Notes under the pieces: generated by a model
Told to the model about the DNA's origin: nothing
The model's input: only the letters and a program-made list of their open reading frames with translations
Databases searched by the model: none
Translations under genes and position numbers: made by a program
DNA from: Cryptomeria japonica
Taxonomy: Eukaryota; Streptophyta; Pinopsida; Cupressales; Cupressaceae
Reading direction: 5' to 3'
Assembly (NCBI RefSeq): GCF_030272615.1
Contig: NC_081407.1
Location: 262,554,574-262,618,573, forward strand
Length of the DNA: 64,000 bases
In this document: positions 12,279-22,760 of the stretch, in pieces
Layout: the number at the start of each line of letters is the position of its first letter
Numbering within the stretch: position 1 is the stretch's first letter

Positions 12279-12650
12279 TAGCGTATAAGAGCAACTTCTT
12301 AGCGCGTGGAGTACTTCTGTTAGCGCATCCAAACCTCAAGTTAGCGCGTCGGGCTCAAACAGTAGCATTTTTATCATAGGTCAAATCAGTGTTGAAACTC
12401 TTTAGCGCATCAAAAAAATAGCCTAGCGCGTGGAAGCAATAACTAGCGCGTAGAGACTAAACATTAGCGCATAAAGTTCAACAGTTAGCGCGTCGCAGAC
12501 CCAAGATAGCGCATAGATTTTTCAACAGCTAGAAAAACAATTTTAACAGTCCAAAAACTTTAGCGCGTCTGGGGGCAACCTAGCGTGTGTGGTTGTTATT
12601 TTAGCGCATGGAAAATTTTTAGTAATGCATGTAGACTCTGTTCTAGCACG
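12279..12650 (+). repeat. TAGCGCAT octamer array 2, sense leader
   Basis: About 15 motif copies at near-constant 19-22 bp spacing, with two gaps of about 55-61 bp. Variants AGCGCAT and AGCGCGT are mixed. It precedes ORF1 by about 470 bp. Confidence 0.88.
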
Positions 12651-13123
12651 TAATCCAAAACAGAAAAACAGAGAGCAAAACCGGAAAAAAATTTGAAAAA
12701 TTTCAAACACATTTTTAGAAGCATTTTTCATCAACATCATTTTTCATCAAACCAGAGTGGCAAACAAACCATTAAAACTATTTCTCAAGAAAAATTTGTG
12801 TCAAAACGAACGTTGTCAGAATCTTAAACGAATCGTGCAATCAAGGATGTCTCTCCTATCATAATCCAGAAATCTCATCATTAGTATCAACAAAATCCTT
12901 TACCATCTTACAGATTTTTATCTCACAAACACCACTTGTTTAAAATCTTCAAATTGTCAAATCAAGTTTCCAGATCGGGAGGCTTTTATCCATATCATTT
13001 GACACGCTTTGTCGTGAAGGAGCATCTAAAAACCTTCACTCTGATAGAGTAAGATTTGAAATTTTCAAAAACAAGAATCAACTGAATCCAAACCAATCAA
13101 ATGAAACCATTGATCACTCATGC

Positions 13124-13510
13124 ATGACTAATCCCCTTATTCTGAGAAGAAAGAACCTCTATCATAACATCACGTTGAAGAAACAACAACCTAGTTTTTC
13201 CAAATTCATCAAGAGAAATAAGTTTTTATACATCAATCATCAACTCTTCAAATCTCATCGGGTATTCCTTCATCACGTCAAACAGTATATCCAAAACAAA
13301 TCTAGCGAATTTGACAAAGAACCTTTGAAAACAAGAGCATACTGTCAAAAGTCTGCTTTTAATCAAACCATAAACCGCGGAGGAAAGATCAATCCAGCAT
13401 TCTTGCCCGACAAGTGCATCACATATAACACATCTCAACCAGAACCACCAACACCCGAGCAACATATCAACGAGGCTTTTGTCCCCTTTATCACTGAGAG
13501 TTTCTACTAA
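13124..13510 (+). CDS. ORF1 of element A, small basic protein upstream of gag
   Basis: A 128-residue ORF without stops. ATG at 13124 is supported because element B's homologue starts at the equivalent Met-Thr. It is rich in Lys, Arg, His and aromatic residues. Shared blocks with B's ORF1 include NITLK, SHRVFLH, GGKINP and CITYNT, and both end in a FVPF...SFY tail. The stop TAA is followed by one base and then gag's ATG (TAAAATG), so reinitiation or tight coupling is possible. Extra ORFs before gag are known in Ogre-type elements. No known domain is recognised. Conservation between two diverged elements, while gag-pol accumulated stops, argues that it is a real gene. Confidence 0.7.
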   Translation: MTNPLILRRKNLYHNITLKKQQPSFSKFIKRNKFLYINHQLFKSHRVFLHHVKQYIQNKSSEFDKEPLKTRAYCQKSAFNQTINRGGKINPAFLPDKCITYNTSQPEPPTPEQHINEAFVPFITESFY

Positions 13511-13511
13511 A

Positions 13512-15467
13512 ATGCCTTTTACTCGCTCTCAAAGAGACAAACAAAGTGAGGCACACGCTGAGTCTAGTATGAATCGAAGATTATCAAATCCTTTTGAAGT
13601 TCCACCCATAGAAGAACCTGAAATTACTGAAGCACTTCTTCGAGAATTTCAAGAAAACCCTTCCTTCCAAAAACTTGTAGAAAAGCTCATGGAAAATGAC
13701 AAAGAAAAATATCTACTCATGCTTACAAGAAAAGGCGTTAAACTTCCCGAAGATTTAGACCCAAACATTTTTCAAACTGGATCTCGACAATATGCATATC
13801 AAGAACAACAAAGAGAAGAAGAAACTCACATACCTGGGCAATATATTCCAGAGCAACACATTCCAGAACAACGCATACCCGAAATGCGTATACCTGAGCT
13901 AGAAACACCAGAACAAAATATACCATTTACTACACCTTTTCAGCTGAGAACCAATACAAGGCAAGAACTTTTCCCTCGACAAGACAATATACCTTTGGCA
14001 GCCCTTACTTAACAAATGCAAATGTTGCAAAGGCAAATACAGAATATGCAACAAGGGACAACAGTGCGGTACTCTTTAAAAAAAATCCGTCCTTACCCAT
14101 TTGACAGAAGATTGAACATGGTGCCTTTTCCTCCAAACTCAGATGTTCCCAAATTTGATAAATATGATGGGAAAAGTGATCCCCGAGATCATGTTCGGGA
14201 ATTTTGCACACTAAGCCTTGAATTTGCTCATGATGACACCTATTTGATGAGTTTATTCCCCAGAAGCTTGGGAGGGCAAACCATGGAATGGTTATCCAAA
14301 ATTTCACCACCTGTCAGATCATTTGATGAATTGGTTAACAAATTCATAACCCATTATTCCTACAACATCCAACATGCCATAACCATGCTAGATGTTTGCA
14401 ACACCAAACAAAAGAACAACGAAACATTCATGGTGTTCCTTCAACGCTGGCGACGCATGGTATCACGATATCCTCAACATATTCCCGAAAAGGAGAAAAT
14501 GGAAATCTTCATCGATAACTTGAATGGCGAAATGAGTTATAGACTAAAACTTCAATGCATACCATCTTTCGCTAAATTGATTGAAAATGGCACTCAAGTA
14601 GAAGAAGCATGTGTCAAAAAAGGGACACTCAAATTCTACAAGGAAGGAACAAACTCATCAAACTACAATAATCAGAACAACACCAACCTTGACAAATCTC
14701 AATTTTGGACTCAAAACAAAAACAAAGGCAACAATGAATCATATGATCCCAAATCTAAGCAACCAGTGCTTGCATTATCCGGAAATCCTCAAAATACGAA
14801 AAATCCTAAAAATGCTACTCCTAGTGCTAACACATATGCACTAAACAATGATCACGGACAACTCAACGCAAACAACACCAACGATACTCAAAGCAAGAAC
14901 ATGAATCCGGGACCTAACAACAATTCACGCAACAACACGAACAATTTCCAAAAGTGTATCTTCACACCACTAGGCCAATCATTAGAATCCGCATTCAGAG
15001 AACTTTTGGCAAACAAGATCCTTTCTTTGCCTCCAATTAGCAACTATGAACCCCCAATCAAACCACCTTGGTGGAATGATTCACACTATTGTGATTTCCA
15101 TCGCAACAAGGGTCATAGAACAAATGAGTGCATGAGATTGAAACACATAGTACAGGACATGATTGATCGAGGTGACTTAACGGTGGATGGTCTCAAAACA
15201 AATGGTGATCACGGAGCCTTCAAAAATCCTCTCCCAAATTACAACAAAGATGGAGCATCAACTTCAGATGATACACGCGGAGCTCATATTAATTACATCT
15301 ACAACAACACCATCAACCACATCTCAGCTGAAGATCATCAAGTCAATGTCATCACCATTCGAAATAGGCATGATCATGAATCTGTCAATGTAACAACCCA
15401 AACTCAAAAATATGTCTTGAAGGGACATACTGCACCTACAACTACCACACCAAAAAATCCAATATGA
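13512..15467 (+). pseudogene. gag: Gag of element A, interrupted by one stop
   Basis: ATG at 13512 begins MPFTRSQRDK, resembling the start of B's gag. TAA at 14010 splits the frame but reading continues in phase. The central part is a retrotransposon gag (capsid) domain, with the conserved DPRDHVREF block near residue 220 and LQRWRRM near 310. An Asn-rich linker follows, then a CHHC-type zinc motif (CDFHRNKGHRTNEC) near 15,090-15,135. A repetitive IPE-rich segment (EQHIPEQRIPE) lies at 13,830-13,900. The frame ends with TGA at 15465 and the protease continues one base later in phase (+1), so an indel lies between about 15,421 and 15,464. Confidence 0.85.
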
Positions 15468-16650
15468 CTTGGTTAGCCAACTACGCAAGACTCCAGCTCA
15501 GATATCTATCCTGGAATTATTGAAACTATCACCAAAGCACAAGGACATATTGGAGCAAGCACTATTGGAAACAAATGTACCCCAAAATCTGGATACAGAC
15601 AGATTTCAAGCCATGGTCGCCCATATGACAGGACCTCATAACCTCACCTTCTCAGAGCATGACAATACTTCCTTGAGTCATCCGCATAATACTCCTCTCC
15701 ACATTGAAGTCATTGTTTGCAAACACCGAGTAAAAAGAGTCTTAATAGATGGAGGAGTCGGACTTAATATATGTACTTTAAAGCTTATCCATGCATTAGG
15801 CTTCTCAAAAGAATCTATTGATCCTTGCAAGAAGATTACCATAAAAGCATATGATGACGAGGAAAGATCCTCTAAAGGAACAGTGATATTACCTATTCAA
15901 GTAGGACCAGTACAAAAGGATACTATATGTCAGCTCTTAGATATTGATCTCACCTACAATATCTTGTTAGGACGACCTTGGATACATGAAATGCAAGCAG
16001 TACCTTCCACATATCACCAGTGTGTCAAGTTTCCTTATGATGGACAAGAAATCTCCATATCAGCTGATCATAATCCATTCCAACATTGCAACACAATGGG
16101 GGCAGCCCAAGACAGTTTGGTTCCTCATAATAGAGAAAAGCAGCGATCTTCAACATCAGATCCACCAACAGTAAAATCAAACTCCTTATGGGGAGACTTC
16201 AAACAGAAAATGCAAATCAAAGACCAAGGCATGGGAGAATACTCTTTGGAACTGTTATGTTTGGCCAAATTGCCAACATCACCTAGATCGCATGGTTTGC
16301 CTACTACATCAACACATCTGGCCACTTAACCCATCACTAAATTTGATGGTACCTTCATCCAATTGGGTACTCTTGCACATGGATCAGAAGACAAAGATGT
16401 TCTTAGCTGGTTATACAAAGATGAGGAAGAAGATCATAGGGCAGCCACTCTGGACATTGTTCTACCAACACACCTGTATGGAAAAGGCTACTTAATCATG
16501 AAGCAAATGGGATATGGCGGTAAAGGACCTATTGGGAAACGCAAAGAAGGAGTCACTGAACCTATAGATCTTCCTTCACAACCTAGTAGAAACAAAGCAG
16601 GATTTGGTTCTAAACTCACGTTCCTATTGAAAAGGCCACCACACACAACT
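15460..16650 (+). pseudogene. pol: Protease and G-patch part of element A pol
   Basis: The frame opens with a conserved YDLVSQL block, then the aspartic protease with LIDGGVGLN (catalytic Asp at 15748) and the flap-end ILLGRPWIH. Tat/Ogre proteases typically have DGG where most have D-T/S-G. After TAA at 16327 the same frame carries a G-patch-like stretch (GYGGKGPIGKRKEG) at about 16,505-16,550. The reading frame meets the inverted element B near 16,650 and pol resumes at 22,761 in another phase. Confidence 0.82.
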
Positions 16651-16654
16651 TCAA

Positions 16655-18140
16655 TTTCAATTTCAATTTCTCCTCGGTCAATAAGATCCTGAATGAGATC
16701 TTTCAATCGGTGACAATTACTTGTCTTGTGTCCTCTTCCTTGATGGAACTCACAGTGTTCAGTATCTCTCCACCATGCCGGTTTGACCTGAGGCTCATAG
16801 TTTGATAGCTTAGGTAGAGTGATCAAATTTTGAGAAATGAGTTGTCGCAACACTGTTTCAATGGGTTCCCCTAAGGGAGTGTATGTGCGTTTTTGTTTTT
16901 GTTGACGAGGTCTTGGTTCATCATGAGATGTGATGCGACCTTGATTAAGAGGAACATTTGTGTTATTTTGAGGTGGAGGATTTTGTCCTGCAAACCGAAC
17001 CACAGGTTGTGCATTTTGGATAGTTCGAGCATCCACAACCCCATCGTTGACGATATTCTTATTCTTGTTCCAGAAGTTTGGTTTATCACTATTGAATCGC
17101 GGGCGAGGACCATCTTTTGGTTCATTAAAGATTTTGATGAGTCCTTTCTTGATGAGTGCCCTTTCACATTTTATACCTTTGGTGATCATATCGTTAAAGG
17201 AGTCTGTGTCTTTGACATCCAGGTGAAATTCCATTTCTTCGTTTAAGTTGGAAATGAAAATTTCCACTAGTTCTCGTTCAGGTAACTGAAGAGAACGTCT
17301 GCTAGACATTTGGCGCCATCGTTGCAGGAATACTGAGAATAGTTCACCTGGTTTTTGTTTGGTATTGCATAGATCAGCCATGGCGATGTCACGTTCAATG
17401 TTATAAGAGTAATGAGATAGGAACTTCTGGATGAGTTCCTCAAATGTTCTAATGCCACCTGGAAGTCGGGAAAACCATGATGTGGTTGTTCCTCCCAAGC
17501 TTTGGGGAAAAAGGCGCATTAGGTATGTGTCCTCATAAGCTACTTCAAGACAAGGAGAATGAAATTCTCGGACATGATCACGGGGATCCCCCTTTCCTCT
17601 ATATTTTTCAAATTTGGGTGTTTCAAACCCGCGTGGAAAGGGTGGCATATAAAGATTCCTATCAAAAGGATAGGGACAAATGTCGTTAAGTGAGAATTGA
17701 TTGGTCTTAACACCACTATGAAGTTGTTGGGCGAGATTCTCGACTTGTTGCCGCAACATCTCCATTTCATTTGGAGGAGGAGGTGGTGGGTTACCTCGAG
17801 GGATGTTATATCTGATGGGATCTCTACGTCTTTCCTCCTCATGGCGACTTTGTCTTTCTGATGCTTGTCTTAATTGGGCAAGATCAAAGTCTGAGGGGAG
17901 TTTGGCTCCTTCTTGAGCAAGTCTTAAGAAGTGAGCATCCGCATTGCTCCTGAGAATTTCATCAAATAATCTGTTAAAGTGAGGGTTATGCTGAACCCTT
18001 TCGATTGTTGAAGGAGTGGGACTACTTGGATTTTCATCATTTACATTTCCTCCAAGTGCTTCTTGAAATTCATTGAGGTTGTCCTCTTCTTCCTCAATTT
18101 CTATTTCTCGTTGCCTTGATCGCGATCGGGTTTGAGCCAT
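16655..18140 (-). pseudogene. gag: Gag of element B, 3' truncated
   Basis: ATG at 18140 begins MAQTRSRSRQ. About 490 residues without stops: acidic N-terminus, Pro run (PPPPPPNEMEM), capsid domain with DPRDHVREF and LQRWRQM, and a CHHC-type motif (CEFHQGRGHKTSNC) near 16,710-16,755. The frame passes into antisense A sequence after an EIEIEIE repeat, so the C-terminal residues past about 16,655 are not gag. Unlike A's gag, this frame is open throughout. Confidence 0.87.
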
Positions 18141-18572
18141 TTTGTTTGCAAGTTTGTGTTGAAGTTGATTGAAGATGATGATGAGTTGTTCGATGAAAGA
18201 TGGATGATTAGTGGATTGTAGATCTCTAGCACTCTAAAGGTAAATGTAACCAGATTTCTTTCTTTGAATTGCTTGTTTGTTTTGATGAGTTTGGATGTGA
18301 TAAGGTGTAGAGAAATCTGAGATGTGTTACAGATTTTGACTACCTAGCAATGAGAGGATTCACTCATGAACTAGTTTTAACCTGCGTAGATGTGTCTCTT
18401 AGGATGAGCTTATCCTAGATGTAGAAACAATCTAAAAGTGATGTGATGTGTTTGATTTCAAGCAATATCTAAAAGAGAACTTGGGACAAGAACCTCTTAA
18501 TGTTTTGAGAGTTGGGATGGATTGATGATGAAGTGATGTATGAATGAGATGATGGATGTTTTGTTTTCAACT

Positions 18573-18962
18573 TTAATAAAAACTTTGTGTTACAAATGGA
18601 ACAAACTCTACTTCTTCCCTTTCAGGCGTTGGTGGCATTTCTCGAGCTGTGTTGTAGGTGATACAGATGTTTGGGAAGAAGTTGGGATTAATCTTTCCTC
18701 CTTGATTTTTGTGATAACTCAGAGCTCTATATTGCATAAAAGCTCTGCGGTTCAATGATTCTGAATCAAACTCGTTTGTTTTTTTTTTTTCTTGAAGGTA
18801 TAGACGCATGCGATGTAGAAAGACTCTATGTGAGACAAAAATTTGTCTATTGAGATAGAAGAATTTCCTCCTTTTGATCAAAGCCTTTGAGCTTAGTGGT
18901 CTCCTTTTCAAGGTGATATTCTGATGACACTTCTTCTTTCGCAAGATGTGAAGAATGGTCAT
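18573..18962 (-). CDS. ORF1 of element B, homologue of element A ORF1
   Basis: About 129 residues from the Met-Thr at 18962, open to its stop at 18573, colinear with A's ORF1 and about half identical by eye. The upstream in-frame extension to 19100 is low-complexity and probably leader. In B the gap between ORF1 and gag is about 430 bp, against one base in A, so close coupling is not conserved. Function unknown. Confidence 0.68.
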   Translation of the reverse strand: MTILHILRKKKCHQNITLKRRPLSSKALIKRRKFFYLNRQIFVSHRVFLHRMRLYLQEKKKTNEFDSESLNRRAFMQYRALSYHKNQGGKINPNFFPNICITYNTAREMPPTPEREEVEFVPFVTQSFY

Positions 18963-20852
18963 AAAATTTGTCTCTTTGTTGTTTTGCACTTTGTTTTTGG
19001 TATTTTTGGTTGTGTTGATAGATGTTGGATGAATACTTTGTTTTTGGGATTGATTTTCTGATTTTTCTTTGACAAGAAAACAAAGCAAGCACACAAACAC
19101 AAGAATGTTGCCTCAAAAGGCACAAATGAGTATGGGTCTAGATCAACCCAATCCTTGGACTTGTTTTTGACCCTTCCTTTAGATTTATTTTAAGGTGTAA
19201 TTCCAAAGCCTGAAGTCGGCTCAATTTGCACTAGGTCTGTAAAACGAACACACTTCAAACACTCTTTATCCCTATGGTCAAATGGCCAGTTGTGATAAAT
19301 TTAGCCCACATCTTGATATTTCTTCGACTTTGGTACTACATACCTTATGAATCCCGCCGTGGCAGGTAAGGATGTGATATACTAAGTCTTGCACGAGCAT
19401 AACAAATAGATGATCCCTATGATGGGGGAGTCACCACTTTTATCAAGCCACAAGTGACCTTTCAAAAAGCTATGTTTCTACTCAAGGAAATATGTATGGT
19501 GAGTATCTTAGGAGCAAAACCATCTATGCTCTTGCACTAAATTATATCGCAAATATCCTCAATCAATAGAACGGGTGGGCTACTACTTAAAGGTGTTTAG
19601 TCATGTTCGATGTTTTTGGACATAAGTTCATTCTGCAGTGACTCACTTAAGAGCCTTGTAACTGGTGGTGGGGCCCATTTGTCCTTTCGGCCAGTTACAC
19701 TGTAGGAACAGCTATACCCAAGGCTACAGCTTTCGCTCACACCTGATTTCTATAGCGGCTCGAAGGATTTACCGCTCAAGGTCGTTCCCAAGAGTGATGT
19801 GTCTCTTGGCAGGCCTCTCTTAAAAAGATAAAATTTTGAGTGTTACTAACACTTTTCTCTTGCACCTAGGACCACGAAAGCCAAGGGAGAGGATAGTGTG
19901 TGTTAGAAGTAGGACCACTCGACCAACTCTTTGCACAAGTGTGCCAAGCACGAAAAACACTTGTTCTTTTTAATCTGTCATTGCAATGTGATCTAACTAT
20001 TTGGAGATGTTGCTCCAACAATCATGGTGTTCGTTTTAATTTTTAAAGGCAATTGTTTGAGTAAACTAGAATTTGAAATCCTGGTCAACTTAATGAAAAA
20101 CACGTTTGCATGAAGTAAAATTGCTTTGAAAATGAGACAAGTTGATTGTGAATTTTATTTGCACCAAAAATGGAAGTGTGGATTGTGAGTTTTATCTTGA
20201 TGCAAGAAATAAAATTTGCCTTGTTGATTTTAAGCACCAAAACGAAGTTTGTTTTCTAACTTGCAAAAAAAATAAAGTTGTTTTTGTATAAGTTTGTGGT
20301 TCTTTTTACCTTTGAACAATGAAATTCTTTTTAAGAGCCCCAAACAAATGTGTGATTCTTTTTTAAAAGCCCAAATTTGAAATGTGAAGTTAATTTTAAA
20401 CCAAAATAAAAAGTGAATTCATTTTTAAAACCAACTTCAAAAAAACAAGTTAGTAAAAAATATAAATCTACTTTTTAATCTAATTTAAATCTGCACAAAA
20501 GAGAAAAATAGTTAGTAAAATCCGCCTATTTGGTGGGCTTCTACAAGCCTAATTTTTTTTTGGTTTTTTTTTTTTTTGGTTTTTTTTTTATTTGTACAAC
20601 GTTTTGTTACAATAGCGCTAGTCTGCGTTTGAACAGAGGCACTATTTAACACAAACGCACTAAAAGAAAGGGAAAGACAGAGAAGGAAAAAGCATTGAAA
20701 CAGGGTGAATAGCGCCAAAATAATGTCAAACGCACCAAAACAGTGTCAAAAGTGAAACCTGTGTGACATTTTCAACATTCACACATGTTATTGGTTAAAA
20801 AAAAAAAAAAGTTGATCTTTTTGGTTTTTGGATTCACGTCGGGTTCACCAAA
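18963..20852 (-). other. Leader and primer-binding site of element B
   Basis: Non-coding. On the minus strand the primer site TGGTGAACCCGACGTGAA occupies 20833-20850, two bases inside the LTR. Near 20,610-20,735 the leader carries several motifs of the TAGTGCGT or TAGCGCTA type, a sparse, decayed version of A's array in the same orientation relative to ORF1. Homopolymer T and A tracts flank them. Confidence 0.7.
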
Positions 20853-22760
20853 TGATGCTCTGCAAAAAGGATTAGAAAATCTGTTTGATGGCAACACACA
20901 CAAGAGCACAAGAAAGAAACGTTAGTGTTAGCAACAAAAGATTATCCTAAACAGGCATATCAAGAGAGATATTAAGCATGAAATAGAAAGCATATAAACA
21001 TAAAATGAAATAGCTAATCAAGATGCTCATAGTTGCTCCTCCCTTGTTCCTCTCCTCTCCAAGTCCCAAATGAGTGTAGCTCTCAGCTTTTAGCACTAGC
21101 CATGGATGCCATATGGAGATTCAAGATGGTTGAATATGATAAGCAAATACTATGCAAGAGTAGATAGTGATGCTATGAAAAAGCTCTATGCTAATGCTAG
21201 TATAACAACAATACTCTAAAATGCTTCTCCTTTTGCTTGAGGAGAAGGGTTCTATTTATAGAAGAAATAGGGAAATGAAGGGTTAAGATTGAGCAATCTT
21301 AACAAGGGCTAGGATTGAAAGTTGGGGATCCATGTGCACAATTGGCACCAATAAAATGGTGACAAGTTTCAACATAGGATTGGGTTGAGAGAAGAGGTTG
21401 GAGGCATTAAAGGCCTGAGAAGACCTCATGGTTATCTAGAAGGCAAGGGTCAAGTCTAAATTACAAGGATAAACCTTTGTGCAAATGTTTAAGAGATAAT
21501 CATGGTCAAAGCATTAATGGCCTGATGAGACCTTTGGGTTGGGTAGAGGTTGAGTCAAAACAAATGTTTTAACCATGTGGGAGGGTTTGAGGTAACCATT
21601 AATGGTTATTGGAGACTTTGGGGATTAAGTGGTTGAAGGTTGAAAGCCTTCAATGGTTATCAAAGACTTTGAGCCATTTAGTGGTTGAAGGTTGGAAGCT
21701 TTCAAAGGTTATCCAAGACTTTGAGGGTTAATTTGTTGAACACACAAAGCATTAATTGCTTTTCAAAGACTTTGGAGTCTTTGAGAAGTGACTCCAATTT
21801 GCTTAGGAATGTGACAATATTTAAGGGATGAATTTAGGCTAATTAGGAAGGGTTTAGAAGAATCTAGAAGGGGTTTAGGCATACAAGTGGATTTTGTAGG
21901 AAAATGCAAGTGGGAGAAATTTTGGTATTTTCAATTAAAATAAAATCATTTATTTCAATTAAATGGTGTAAGTTGCATTTGGATAAATATTCAAATAAAT
22001 ATTAATTTATTTAAATGAGAAAAATGAAGATAAAGCATTAAAATGCTTGAAGACTTTGAGGGAAACCATTAAAGGCTTGAAGACTTTAAGGAAAACCATT
22101 AAAGTCTTAAGAAGATTATAGAAGGAAGCCATCAAGTTTGAAGACTTTAAAGCCATCAAGTTTGACTACTTTAAGGGAAACCATTAAAGGTTTCAAGTGG
22201 GTGAGGATAAATAGGATTTTAAATAAATAATTTATTTAAAATAGTTGTGCAACTTGCTTTTGTAGGAAAATACAAGTGGGTGGAGGATAAAGGTGATTTA
22301 AATAAATTATTTATTTAAAATAATTGTGCAACTTGCTTTTGTAGGAAAATACAAGTGGGTGGAGGATAAAGGTGATTTAAATAAATTATTTATTTAAAAT
22401 AATTGTGCAACTTGCTTTTGTAGGAAAATGCAAGTGGGTGGAGGATAAAGGTGATTTAAATAAATGATTTATTTATTTAAATGTGAGAGGTGGGATTTTG
22501 GGGGATTTAAATAAATATTAATTTATTTAAATGTGAGAGAAGATTTAATTAAATAAATATGATTTATTTATTTAATTAATGGTATGAATTTGGTTAAGTG
22601 AATTAAATCAAATAAATTGAATAATTTATTTAATTAATAGGAGAAGAGGGTTAAGATGAATTAATTAAATATTAATTTAATTAATTATTAATTGATGGTT
22701 AAATAATCAAATAAATACTAAGTATTCATTTAATTAAGTGGACAAATTTATGTGACTACA
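20853..22760 (-). repeat. Element B LTR (5' LTR, minus orientation)
   Basis: 1908 bp from TGATGCTC to GACTACA on the plus strand. A reversed TATA box lies at about 21253-21260 (TATTTATA). It shares with A's LTR the repeated GACTTTGAGG / CCATTAAAGGC modules and the TAATTAAAT-rich U3 start. Only one copy is present. Confidence 0.85.
22230..22466. repeat. Three tandem copies of a 79-bp unit in element B's LTR
   Basis: GTGCAACTTGCTTTTGTAGG recurs at 22247, 22326 and 22405, each followed by AAGTGGGTGGAGGATAAAGG and an ATTTAAATAAAT-type tract. The copies are nearly identical, pointing to recent local duplication. Confidence 0.9.

Larger units (their letters stand above)
10589..13123 (+). other. 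Long untranslated leader of element A
   Basis: About 2.5 kb between primer site and ORF1 with no convincing gene. It holds two octamer arrays (listed separately) and repeated CCTGTAGGTC or CCTGCAGGTC-like strings near 10,635, 10,790, 10,950 and 11,210 that could act as splice acceptors or mark a larger repeat. Short ORFs here are repeat by-products. Confidence 0.6.
16655..22760 (-). mobile_element. Element B: inverted 5' half of a related Tat/Ogre-type element
   Basis: Read right to left: LTR (22760 to 20853), primer site, leader, ORF1, gag. Homology ends inside gag at about 16,655, where A's pol sequence begins directly. B's pol and 3' LTR are absent, and the two junctions show no 5-bp duplication (right flank CATGA, not found at the left edge). 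B resembles A in gag, ORF1, LTR repeat motifs and leader motifs but is clearly diverged. Confidence 0.85.

Noticed and set aside
13226-13465. Minus-strand ORF opposite ORF1
   Set aside because: Shadow of ORF1, whose plus-strand protein is conserved in element B.
15451-15458. Slippery heptamer A AAA AAT as a -1 programmed frameshift site
   Set aside because: Protease lies in the +1 phase, so a -1 shift would not reach it.
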